From Burkholderiales bacterium (GTDB lineage Bacteria; Pseudomonadota; Gammaproteobacteria; Burkholderiales; SG8-41): 32,978 nt of DNA. Below the pieces are notes generated by a model that ran no database searches, was not told the origin of the DNA, and saw only the letters and a program-made list of their open reading frames with translations. Positions 17,790 to 25,434 of the stretch are shown here, one piece after another. Position 1 is the stretch's first letter; every line of letters starts with the position of its first letter. The stretch lies in contig SYEN01000053.1 of assembly GCA_005800795.1 (NCBI GenBank), forward strand, positions 1 through 32,978. Direction: 5' to 3'. The position numbers and the translations under genes were made by a program.

Positions 17790-18569
17790 ATGTCCTTTAA
17801 AACAATTACTTATGAAGAAGAAGGCGCTATCGGCTGGCTCACACTAAACCGCCCTGACGACGGCAATATGTTCACCGCCGAGATGTGTCACGAGATACGT
17901 GACTGCATTAACGACATCCGCCGGGAAACGCGCACGCGTGTCATTGTCATCACCGGCGCGGGCGATAAGTTCTTTTGCATCGGCGGTCGCAAGGATGGTC
18001 TCGAAGACACCACGCTTTACGCCGGCATGCTGCCGACGCGGGAGATTTACGAAAGCCTCGAGCGCCTGCAAAAGCCGGTGATCGCCATGGTAAACGGCTA
18101 CGCGGTGGGCGGCGGGCAAGTGCTGCAAGTGATGTGCGACATCACGGTGGCGAAAGAAAGCGCGGTGTTCCGCCAGGTCGGCCCGATGATGGGTAGCTTC
18201 GACGCGGGCTACGGCACTTGGTACCTCGAAGACCTCGTCGGCAAAAAGAAGGCCAAGGAAATGTGGTTTGCCAATCCGCGTTTGTCGGCTAAAGAAGCGC
18301 TGGAAATCGGCTTGATCAACAAGGTCGTGCCGGACGACAAATTGCGCGAAGAAACCCGCAAAATGGCGCTGGAGATAGCGGATCGTGGCGCGTTTGCGTT
18401 GGCTTCATTAAAGGCCGCGTTTACCGCGCGGCACACTGGCGTGACCGGGCTGGCGCGGGTGTCGCATGATTTGTTGCTGCGCTTGTATCTGGATTCGGAT
18501 GAGTCGAAAGAGCTGGGCGAATCGTTTCGTGGGAAACGTAAGCCAGATACGGATTTGTTTGGGCACTAA
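17790..18569 (+). CDS. MenB/BadI-type crotonase, probable 2-oxocycloalkanecarboxyl-CoA ring hydrolase
   Basis: The 259-residue crotonase-fold protein matches MenB (naphthoate synthase) and especially BadI (2-ketocyclohexanecarboxyl-CoA hydrolase, about 260 residues) better than ordinary hydratases. Visible signs are VIAMVNGYAVGGGQVLQ, then VFRQVGPMMGSFDAGYGTW near residue 134, GKKKAKEMWF, and a C-terminal LYLDSDESK followed by GKRKPD, which includes the family's C-terminal tyrosine. It lacks the Glu pair of hydratases. BadI opens a beta-keto ring by hydrolysis to a dicarboxyl-CoA, while MenB closes a ring by the reverse type of chemistry. The setting (ligase, dehydrogenase, hydratase, SDR) favours ring opening. 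One oddity is that the loop usually reading GGDQ reads CIGGRKDG, with Arg in place of Asp and a shortened loop. It starts two bases after the CoA-transferase stop. Confidence 0.82.
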   Translation: MSFKTITYEEEGAIGWLTLNRPDDGNMFTAEMCHEIRDCINDIRRETRTRVIVITGAGDKFFCIGGRKDGLEDTTLYAGMLPTREIYESLERLQKPVIAMVNGYAVGGGQVLQVMCDITVAKESAVFRQVGPMMGSFDAGYGTWYLEDLVGKKKAKEMWFANPRLSAKEALEIGLINKVVPDDKLREETRKMALEIADRGAFALASLKAAFTARHTGVTGLARVSHDLLLRLYLDSDESKELGESFRGKRKPDTDLFGH

Positions 18570-18620
18570 GGTCAACGTCAAAAACCTTGACGCAGATAAA
18601 CGCAGATTAAAAACCACAAC

Positions 18621-18701
18621 TGTCATTCCCGCGAAAGCGGGAATCCATAAGCCGTCTCAAGTGGCACTGTGTTATGGATTCCCGCTTTCGCGGGAATGAC
18701 A
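18621..18701. repeat. Extragenic palindromic repeat: two perfect 30-base arms
   Basis: Bases 18621-18650 and 18672-18701 are exact reverse complements over 30 bases, separated by 21. Each arm also contains its own palindrome (ATTCCCGC, GAAA, GCGGGAAT). This is the widespread proteobacterial extragenic element whose translation gives DSRFRGND. It sits between the BadI-like gene and the ligase and can form a very stable RNA hairpin, so it may end or weaken transcription from the first group or protect mRNA ends. A GCAGATAAACGCAGATTAAA run just upstream (about 18590) looks like another short extragenic repeat. Confidence 0.9.
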
Positions 18702-18727
18702 GGTTGGAGATTTCACGTAATCGCCTC

Positions 18728-20380
18728 ATGTCCACACTGCTCACACTACATAATCCCCAGACCGCCCGCCGCTACTACGAAGCTGGCTGGTGGAAGAGCG
18801 ACACGATGTACACGCTCGCCGCGCACCACGCACGCGTGCGTCCGCAGGAATACGCCTTACGTGACAGCCGTCATCGTCTGACCTGGCAGCAGTTGGTGGC
18901 ATGGGTGGACGCCCTGGCCGCCGACATGCAAGCCGCCGGTTTGAAGCGTGGCCAGCGCGTCTCGGTGTGGCTGCCCAATCGCGTCGAAGCCGCCGTAGTG
19001 TTTCTTGCCTGCTCGCGCAATGGTTATGTGTGCAATCCGTCGCTGCATCAGAACTACACCGTAGGCGAAATCGTTACGCTGATGGAACGCAGCCAGACGG
19101 TTGCCTTGTTCGCGCAACCGGGTTATGGCGCGGATGCCGATAAGGTCAACGTTTTCGAAGCCGCAAAGTCGTTGCCGGCACTAAAGCGCGCGTACAACCT
19201 GGTTGGCAGCGATTTTCCCGCGTTGGGTGCCAAGCCCGCTGCCACGCTGCCGGAAGTCGACACCGATCCCGACAAAATTGTTTATCTCGCCTTCACGTCG
19301 GGCACCACCGGTATGCCCAAAGGCGTGCTGCATTCCGACAACACGCTACTCGCCAATGGCCGCGCGATGGTGCACGACTGGCATCACGATGAGCACACTG
19401 TGCTGTACACGCACAGCCCGCTGTCGCATCACATCGCGACCGTGGCTGTAGCGCAGAGTCTGTGCGCGGGCTTTGAACTGGTGTTGAACGACCTCAAGCC
19501 CGGCCAGAAGCCCCTCGATGGCCTGCTCGAAACCAACGCCACCTACGTGATGGGTGTGCCGACCCACGCCATTGATATTCTGGCAGACGCCAAACGGCGC
19601 GGCATGAATCATCTGGGGAAGGTCAATCTCTTTTACATGGCCGGTTCAGTCATTCCGCCGGAAACCGCACGCGCGTTTCTCGATTGGGGCATTAAACCGC
19701 AGAACATTTACGGCATGACCGAAAATGGGTCGCATCAGTACACCATGCCCGACGACACCGTGGAAATCATCACGACGACCTGCGGGCGCGCCTGCCACGG
19801 CTATGAAACCCGCCTTTGGGATCAGGAAAACCCGGACATCGAGGTGACCAAGCCCGGCGACATCGGCGAAATTGGCACGCGCGGCGCGTTGCTGATGCTG
19901 GGCTACTTCAACAATCAGTCGGCCACCGAGAATTCGTTCAATGCCGGCGGCTGGTTCATGAGCGGCGATCTGGGCCGCATGGATGAACATGGCAACCTGC
20001 AAATTGTCGGGCGCAAGAAAGATTTGATCATACGCGGCGGGCACAACATTCATCCGTCGCGCATCGAGAATCTGGCATTGAAGCACGCAGCGGTGCTGAA
20101 GGCGGCGGCATTCCCCCTGGCGGACCGGCGCCTGGGCGAATGCGTGTGTCTGGCGATTATTCAGCGTGACTCCGCGCATGTCGGTGGTGACGAAATGCTG
20201 GCCCATTTGGATGCAGCGGGTTTGTCAAAATACGACATGCCGGAATTTTTTATTGCACTGGAAGCCTTTCCGCTCACTGCCAGCGGAAAGATTTTGAAGC
20301 GTGAACTGGTGGAATGGGCCAAGGCCGGCAAAATCATGCCCGCACCGGTACGATTCACCGCAGGAACAGGGAAAATGTAA
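18728..20380 (+). CDS. Acyl-CoA ligase (AMP-forming), AliA-like
   Basis: A 550-residue adenylate-forming ligase with all core motifs: AFTSGTTGMPKGVLH (about 187-201, ATP-binding loop), YGMTENGS (about 327), MSGDLGRMDEHG, GRKKDLIIRGGHNIHP (about 428) and TASGKILKREL with the catalytic Lys near 518. The start YYEAGWWKSDTMYTLAAHHA resembles the cyclohexanecarboxylate-CoA ligase (AliA) group of COG0318. I place the start at ATG 18728, because an upstream in-frame ATG at 18674 lies inside the palindromic repeat and would only add its translation. It should convert a carboxylic acid, ATP and CoA into acyl-CoA, AMP and pyrophosphate. Its stop overlaps the hydratase start (TAATG). Confidence 0.9.
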   Translation: MSTLLTLHNPQTARRYYEAGWWKSDTMYTLAAHHARVRPQEYALRDSRHRLTWQQLVAWVDALAADMQAAGLKRGQRVSVWLPNRVEAAVVFLACSRNGYVCNPSLHQNYTVGEIVTLMERSQTVALFAQPGYGADADKVNVFEAAKSLPALKRAYNLVGSDFPALGAKPAATLPEVDTDPDKIVYLAFTSGTTGMPKGVLHSDNTLLANGRAMVHDWHHDEHTVLYTHSPLSHHIATVAVAQSLCAGFELVLNDLKPGQKPLDGLLETNATYVMGVPTHAIDILADAKRRGMNHLGKVNLFYMAGSVIPPETARAFLDWGIKPQNIYGMTENGSHQYTMPDDTVEIITTTCGRACHGYETRLWDQENPDIEVTKPGDIGEIGTRGALLMLGYFNNQSATENSFNAGGWFMSGDLGRMDEHGNLQIVGRKKDLIIRGGHNIHPSRIENLALKHAAVLKAAAFPLADRRLGECVCLAIIQRDSAHVGGDEMLAHLDAAGLSKYDMPEFFIALEAFPLTASGKILKRELVEWAKAGKIMPAPVRFTAGTGKM

Positions 20381-21147
20381 TGGCCATAGAACTGACTCGT
20401 GTCGAGGATTTTGCGTTGATTACCATCAATCGTCCCGACGCCCTGAACGCGCTGTCGCTGGCGCTGATACGCGACCTTGGCGCGTGCATTGACGAGGTGG
20501 CCAAGAGCGATACCCGCGCGTTGATTATTACCGGCGCCGGCCCCAAGGCGTTTTGTGCCGGTGCGGATATCAAGGAGTTGCAAGGCCGCAGCTTGATGGC
20601 ACAAAAGCAGGGCGGCGAATTCGGGCAGGCGACGTTCGCCAAACTTGATACGTTGCCGATGCCTTCCATTGCGGTGATCAACGGTTATGCATTTGGGGGC
20701 GGCATGGAACTGGCGCTGGCCTGCACCTTCCGTCTTGCCACGAAGAACGCCAAAATGGGTACGCCCGAAATCAAGCTGGGGCTGATCCCCGGTTACGGCG
20801 GCACACAGCGACTGCCGCGGGTGGTGGGTGAAGCGCGCGCGCTGGACATGGTGATGACAGGGCGCACGGTCGACGCCGAAGAAGCCGTGCGCATCGGGCT
20901 GGTGAGCCGTATCGTAGAGGGGGAGGCGGTTGCAGCGGGCATTGCCTACGCACGCGAGTTCTCGGGCTACAGCCTGCTGGTGCTGCAATTCGCGCGGGAT
21001 GCGGTCACGCGCGCCGGCGAAACGCCGCTGCACGCCGGTCTGAAAATCGAGGCCGATCTGGCGACGCTGGCGTTTCAGACGCAGGATGCGGTCGAGGGCA
21101 TGGCCGCGTTCGCGGAGAAACGCAAGGCCGTGTTTAAAGACAAGTGA
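20380..21147 (+). CDS. Enoyl-CoA hydratase (crotonase family), BadK-like role
   Basis: The 255-residue protein carries the hydratase signatures ITGAGPKAFCAGADIKEL (oxyanion hole), INGYAFGGGMELALACTF, and GTPEIKLGLIPGYGGTQRL containing the first catalytic Glu. The second catalytic position, Glu164 in the rat enzyme, falls on Asp in RALDMVMTGR, a replacement common in PaaF-like bacterial relatives. It would add water to a 2-enoyl-CoA, here perhaps a cyclohexene-1-carboxyl-CoA type substrate, giving the 2-hydroxyacyl ring compound for the SDR downstream. The ATG at 20380 overlaps the ligase stop, and AGGAACAGGG upstream serves as ribosome binding site. A further in-frame start upstream lies within the ligase and is unlikely. 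Confidence 0.9.
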   Translation: MAIELTRVEDFALITINRPDALNALSLALIRDLGACIDEVAKSDTRALIITGAGPKAFCAGADIKELQGRSLMAQKQGGEFGQATFAKLDTLPMPSIAVINGYAFGGGMELALACTFRLATKNAKMGTPEIKLGLIPGYGGTQRLPRVVGEARALDMVMTGRTVDAEEAVRIGLVSRIVEGEAVAAGIAYAREFSGYSLLVLQFARDAVTRAGETPLHAGLKIEADLATLAFQTQDAVEGMAAFAEKRKAVFKDK

Positions 21148-21156
21148 GGATGCAAC

Positions 21157-21906
21157 GTGAAGGGTGAACAGAATCTGCGGGTGATTGTGGTTACCGGCGC
21201 CAGCCGGGGTATCGGCGCAGTGATTGCCCTGACCCTGGCGCAGCGCGGTTACACGGTGGGTTGCCTGTCGCGCAAGGGCGCCGGGCCGGAGATGGATGTG
21301 CCTGCCGAACTTGTGCCGCGTTTCATCAACGCCGCCTGCGATGTCACCGACGAAGTCTCTATCAAACAGGCGCTGGCGGGTGTGGCGGCCATAGCTGGCG
21401 CGATCCACGGCATTGTCAACAAGGCCGGCCTTCATCTCGACGGCCCGAGCGACAAGCTCGCGCTGAAGGTTTACAACGACGTGATGGCCACCAACGCCAC
21501 GGCAGTGTTTACGGCGTGCCGCGAGGCTTATCCGCATCTAGTCAAGGCCGGCGGCGGCATCATTGTCAACATCGGTTCGTTCTTCGACAAAGTGGGCGTG
21601 AAGCGCAACGTCGCTTACTGTGCGTCGAAGGCGGCGGTGGGCGCGATCACGCGCTGCCTTGCGGTGGAGTGGGCGCCGAAGAACATTCGCGTGATCGATG
21701 TCGCACCCGGCTATATCGAAACCGATTTGAACCGCGCGGCGTTTCAGGGGCCGTTGCGCGAATTTCTCGCCAAGCGCATTCCCGGCGGCAAACACGGCGC
21801 GCCGGAGGACATTGCCAAACTGGTGGCGGCGCTATTTTCCGAAGACATCCCGTTCCTTACCGGGGAGACAATTTATATCGACGGCGGGCAAGGGATGACG
21901 CATTGA
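21157..21906 (+). CDS. Short-chain dehydrogenase/reductase, probable hydroxyacyl-CoA dehydrogenase (BadH-like role)
   Basis: A classical SDR of 249 residues with TGASRGIG (about 13-20, cofactor binding), the active-site serine in NIGSFF, YCASK (about 154-158, catalytic Tyr and Lys), PGYIETDLN and the C-terminal TGETIYIDGGQGM. The usual NNAG reads NKAG here. GTG at 21157 is the start, with TGAGGA seven bases upstream. Between hydratase and acyl-CoA dehydrogenase, the likely job is oxidation of the ring hydroxyl to a ketone with NAD(P), making the substrate for the BadI-like hydrolase. A 3-oxoacyl-ACP reductase role is possible from sequence alone but less likely in this company. Confidence 0.88.
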   Translation: MKGEQNLRVIVVTGASRGIGAVIALTLAQRGYTVGCLSRKGAGPEMDVPAELVPRFINAACDVTDEVSIKQALAGVAAIAGAIHGIVNKAGLHLDGPSDKLALKVYNDVMATNATAVFTACREAYPHLVKAGGGIIVNIGSFFDKVGVKRNVAYCASKAAVGAITRCLAVEWAPKNIRVIDVAPGYIETDLNRAAFQGPLREFLAKRIPGGKHGAPEDIAKLVAALFSEDIPFLTGETIYIDGGQGMTH

Positions 21907-21949
21907 TGTTTGTAAATATGTGTTTAATTGAATAATTTTAAGGCTCGCG

Positions 21950-23125
21950 ATGAAGGTATTTGAGCGCATGGACAACAGCGTGACGTTCAGCAACGAAGAA
22001 CGCATGCTGATCGACGCCGTGCGCGCACTGGCGCGCGACCAGATCGCACCGCGCGCGGCGGCCAACGACAAGTCCGGCGAATTTCCGTGGGACAACGTCC
22101 GCGCGATTAACGCATTGGGTTTGAACGCGATGTTTGTGCCCGATGCGTACGGCGGCGCGCACATGTCGTATGCGGCGTACCTTGAATGCGTGCGCGAGAT
22201 CAGCAAGGCATGTGCATCAACCGGCGTGATCTGGGCGACCAACTTTCACGCCATGAAGCCGTTGGTGGATTGGGGCAACGAGGAGCAGAAAAAGCGCCTG
22301 CTGCCGAGGGTGGCCGAGGGTGCGCTGGCGTCGCTGGTGATTACCGAACCCACGGCGGGGTCGGACGCAACGGGCATGAAGACTTCTTTCACGCCCGATG
22401 GTAATGATCGCGATTCGATCATCGTCAATGGCTCCAAGACTTTCATTACCAACGGTGCGCACGCGGATTTGCTGCTGGTGTTCGGCAAGTGGTCAGAGAT
22501 TGCCGACAGCAAAGGTGCGATCTCGGTGCTGATCATGGAGAATGGCACGCCGGGTCTAAAGGTCATCCGCGAGGAAGACAAGATGGGCTTGCGTGCTTCC
22601 AGTACCGCAACGCTCGCCTTCGACAATTGCCGTGTACCGCGTGCGAATCTTCTGGGCAACCCCGGCGACGGGCTGAAAATTCTGCTGGCGTCACTCAACA
22701 AGTCCCGCCCGAGCGTTGCCGCGCACGCGCTGGGCATTGCACGCGGTGCGTTTGAGGACGCGGTTAATTACATCAACGAACGCAAGCAATCAGGCCGCAG
22801 GATTGTCGAGTATCAGGGCATCCAGTTCATGCTGGCGGACATGGCGACGGATCTGGCGCAATGCGAGGCGTGGCTGTGGCACGTGGCACGCATGGTCGAC
22901 GACGGTGCCACGGATTTCGGCGTGGAGTCGTCAATGCTTAAAATGCGCGCCTCCGATGTGGCCATGCGCATCACCACCGACGCGGTGCAGCTGTATGGCG
23001 GTTATGGCTATATCAGGGATTTTCGCGCCGAGCGGTTGATGCGTGATGCCAAGATCACGCAAATCTGGGAAGGTACCAATCAGATACACCGGCAGTTGAT
23101 TGGGCGCAGTTTTCTTAAAAAGTGA
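21950..23125 (+). CDS. Acyl-CoA dehydrogenase, AliB-like role
   Basis: The 391 residues follow the flavin acyl-CoA dehydrogenase pattern: an N-terminal helical part (SNEERMLIDAVRALARDQIAP), the FAD-binding LVITEPTAGSDATGMKT, the middle beta domain, DAVQLYGGYGYIRDFRAERLMRDAK, and IWEGTNQIHRQLIG with the catalytic Glu near residue 374. Trp precedes that Glu where Tyr is more usual. It would introduce a 2,3 double bond into the CoA thioester, passing electrons to electron-transfer flavoprotein. In the ali pathway this is cyclohexanecarboxyl-CoA dehydrogenase. The ATG at 21950 follows TAAGG; ATG 21968 is an alternative. A 43-base AT-rich gap separates it from the SDR. Confidence 0.9.
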   Translation: MKVFERMDNSVTFSNEERMLIDAVRALARDQIAPRAAANDKSGEFPWDNVRAINALGLNAMFVPDAYGGAHMSYAAYLECVREISKACASTGVIWATNFHAMKPLVDWGNEEQKKRLLPRVAEGALASLVITEPTAGSDATGMKTSFTPDGNDRDSIIVNGSKTFITNGAHADLLLVFGKWSEIADSKGAISVLIMENGTPGLKVIREEDKMGLRASSTATLAFDNCRVPRANLLGNPGDGLKILLASLNKSRPSVAAHALGIARGAFEDAVNYINERKQSGRRIVEYQGIQFMLADMATDLAQCEAWLWHVARMVDDGATDFGVESSMLKMRASDVAMRITTDAVQLYGGYGYIRDFRAERLMRDAKITQIWEGTNQIHRQLIGRSFLKK

Positions 23126-23155
23126 AGGTGAAGCGTGAAAGGTGAAGTGAAAAGT
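23122..23155 (+). repeat. Short GTGAA-type repeats at a gene junction
   Basis: Five imperfect copies of a 6-7 base GTGAA(A/G)(C/G) unit run across the stop of the dehydrogenase and the start of the next gene, supplying both its GTG start and a purine-rich ribosome binding site. Similar units occur at 4359-4372, on the opposite strand at 26992-27010, and at the SDR start near 21157. Confidence 0.35.
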
Positions 23156-24262
23156 CAGCCTTTGGTGGGCGTGCGTGTGCTCGATTTCAGCACGCTGTTG
23201 CCGGGGCCGCTGGCGACGTTGATCCTCGCCGAGGCCGGCGCAGAGGTCATCAAGATTGAGCGGCCGGGACGCGGCGATGAAATGCGTTCGTATGAGCCAA
23301 AGTTCGGTACGGACAGCGTGAATTTCGCGATGCTGAATCGTGGCAAGAAAAGCCTTGCAATTGACCTGAAGGATGTTGCCGCGCGCGAAGCGTTGCTGCC
23401 CTTGCTGCGCGAGGCTGACGTGGTGGTTGAGCAATTCCGCCCCGGCGTGATGGATCGGCTGGGTTTGGGCTATGACGCACTGAGCGCGATTAACCCACGT
23501 GTTATTTACTGCGCGATCACCGGTTACGGCCAGACCGGCCCGCGTGCCGAAGTGGCGGCACACGACATTAACTACGTGGCTGAGTCCGGCATGTTGTCGC
23601 TGGCGGCAGGCGAAGACGGCGCGCCCATCGTGCCGCCCGCGCTGATCGCAGACATTGGCGGCGGCACCTATCCGGCGGTGATTAACATTCTGCTCGCACT
23701 GCGCTCGCGCGATGCGACGGGCAAGGGCTGCAAGCTCGACATCGCGATGGGCGACAACCTGTTCACGTTTTTGTATTGGGCCATGGGCAATGGTCTTGCG
23801 GCGGGCAAATGGCCCAAGCCCGGTGGCGATCTGGTCACCGGCGGCAGTCCGCGGTTTTTTGTTTATCGCACCCGCGATGATAAATTTATTGCCGCGGCTC
23901 CTCTGGAGCAGAAGTTCTGGGAAAATTTTTGCGATGCGATACAACTCGACAAGCAATACCGCGACGATGCAAAAGACGTGACGGCCACGAAGCAGGCCGT
24001 GGCCGCGCGATTGCGCGCGAAAACAGCGGCCGAATGGCAGGCCATTTTCGCCGGCAAGGATTTGTGCTGCTGTGTTGTTGCGACGATGCAAGAAGCTCTT
24101 GAAGACCCGCATTTCAAGGCGCGTGGCCTGTTCAATCGTAAGGTCGCGGCGGACGGCAAAACCCTCATCGCGCTGCCGGTGCCGGTGGCGGACGCATTCC
24201 GCTCGGCGAAAATCGAGGAGGGCTACCCGGCTTTGGGTGGTCATAACAACATTTTAAAATAA
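23135..24262 (+). CDS. CaiB/BaiF family protein of the alpha-methylacyl-CoA racemase type
   Basis: At 375 residues this is shorter than the first CoA-transferase and closer to racemases. VGVRVLDFSTLLPGPLA, AGAEVIKIERPGRGDEMR and ITGYGQTGPRAEVAAHDINY contain the His (about residue 142) that aligns with the racemase catalytic His126 of Mycobacterium MCR. PPALIADIGGGTYPAV supplies Asp (about 172) aligning with Asp156. Having both argues for epimerising an alpha-methyl or alpha-branched acyl-CoA rather than CoA transfer, though the family is often misassigned. The GTG start at 23135 follows GAAGGTGAAG. It comes 10 bases after the dehydrogenase, so it probably prepares the stereoisomer that the dehydrogenase accepts. 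Confidence 0.82.
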   Translation: MKGEVKSQPLVGVRVLDFSTLLPGPLATLILAEAGAEVIKIERPGRGDEMRSYEPKFGTDSVNFAMLNRGKKSLAIDLKDVAAREALLPLLREADVVVEQFRPGVMDRLGLGYDALSAINPRVIYCAITGYGQTGPRAEVAAHDINYVAESGMLSLAAGEDGAPIVPPALIADIGGGTYPAVINILLALRSRDATGKGCKLDIAMGDNLFTFLYWAMGNGLAAGKWPKPGGDLVTGGSPRFFVYRTRDDKFIAAAPLEQKFWENFCDAIQLDKQYRDDAKDVTATKQAVAARLRAKTAAEWQAIFAGKDLCCCVVATMQEALEDPHFKARGLFNRKVAADGKTLIALPVPVADAFRSAKIEEGYPALGGHNNILK

Positions 24263-24301
24263 TCAATAAAAACAAATACTTATGAATAAACAAGAACGGC
24301 A

Positions 24302-25294
24302 ATGAAAGCGCTCATCGTCACCGAACACGGCCCTGTCGAAAAATTATCACTCGGGGAGTTTCCTGATCCCAAGCCGGGCAAGGGCGAAGTGTTGATCGAC
24401 GTGCATGCAGCCAGTGTGAATTTTCCCGACCTGCTGGTAGTGGGCGGCACGTATCAAAATCTGCCGCAGCGGCCGTTTGTGCCGGGCAAGGATTTATCCG
24501 GCGTGGTTGCGGCAACCGGCGAGGGCGTCACGCAGGTGAAGACGGGTGAGCGCATCGTCGCGCAGATCGAACACGGCGCTTTCGCGGAACGGGTGGCCGT
24601 GCGCGAAGCACTGTGCTTCAAAATGCCGGAGAAGATGAGTCACGCCGAAGGCGCGGCGATGGGCCTTACCTACCTCACCGCGCATAACGCCATTGTCGAG
24701 CGTGCGCGCATGCAGCCCGGCGAAACCGTGCTGGTCACGGGCGCAGCGGGTGGCGTGGGCTTTGCCTGTGTGCAGCTGGCCAAGGCGTTGGGCGCGGTGG
24801 TGGTGGCGACCGTGAGTTCGGATGAGAAAGCCGCACTGGTGAAAGCCAATGGCGCAGATCATGTGGTGCGCACCGATGTGGCCGATTTGCGGGAGTCGTT
24901 CCGCAAACAGGTGTTCAACGCAGTTGGCAAGCACGGCATCGACCTCGTGCTGGAAAACGTCGGCGGTGATGTGTTCGACGCCAGCCTGCGCACCATGGCC
25001 TGGTGCGGGCGGCTGGTGATCATCGGTTTCGCGGGCGGGCGCATCCCGGAGGTGAAGGCGGGCTACCTGCTGGTGAAAAACATCTCGTTGATCGGCCTGC
25101 AAAGCAGCGATTATCGCGAGCGTTGGCCGGCGGTGGTGCGCAACGCCTATGACCAGTTGTTCGCGTTGTATGAGCAGGGCAAACTCAAGCCGCATGTGAT
25201 GGCGGCTTACCCGATGGCGGATTACGTAGCCGCGCTGAATACGGTGAAGGATCGGAAGGTCTTGGGCAAAGTCGTGATTATGATGCGGGTTTGA
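24302..25294 (+). CDS. NADPH:quinone oxidoreductase-like MDR protein
   Basis: The 330-residue zinc-less MDR protein has SVNFPDLLVVGGTYQ, FVPGKDLSGVVAATG, the coenzyme-binding TGAAGGVGFACVQLAK (about residue 146), LENVGGDVFDASLR and VLGKVVIMM at the end. It belongs to the same superfamily as the qor product but to a different branch. Members reduce quinones or the double bond of enones and enoyl-CoAs with NADPH. Next to acyl-CoA genes it could be an enoyl-CoA reductase, but the substrate is unknown. A seven-codon reading frame (24282-24305) ends on the start codon (ATGA), a possible coupling device; otherwise the ribosome binding site is weak. A 140-base gap follows, with inverted repeat GTCACAG/CTGTGAC at 25339-25345 and 25375-25381. 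Confidence 0.87.
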   Translation: MKALIVTEHGPVEKLSLGEFPDPKPGKGEVLIDVHAASVNFPDLLVVGGTYQNLPQRPFVPGKDLSGVVAATGEGVTQVKTGERIVAQIEHGAFAERVAVREALCFKMPEKMSHAEGAAMGLTYLTAHNAIVERARMQPGETVLVTGAAGGVGFACVQLAKALGAVVVATVSSDEKAALVKANGADHVVRTDVADLRESFRKQVFNAVGKHGIDLVLENVGGDVFDASLRTMAWCGRLVIIGFAGGRIPEVKAGYLLVKNISLIGLQSSDYRERWPAVVRNAYDQLFALYEQGKLKPHVMAAYPMADYVAALNTVKDRKVLGKVVIMMRV

Positions 25295-25434
25295 CAGGTT
25301 CTGTGGCGGGGTCTATAAATTCAATTCAACGGGTTTTTGTCACAGGGGTTGCAGAGTATTCCACTGGAAAATCTCTGTGACCGCTGTGTCCTCAGCAGCT
25401 AAACTATTTTGACCATTAATTCGGGAGATAGCAC

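Noticed and set aside
18621-18701. CRISPR-like pair of repeats
   Set aside because: Only two copies, in opposite orientation, with no spacer array or cas genes; it is an inverted extragenic repeat.
22931-24244. 437-residue minus-strand frame opposite the dehydrogenase and racemase genes
   Set aside because: It spans two convincing plus-strand genes with catalytic motifs and has no ribosome binding site or recognisable domain.
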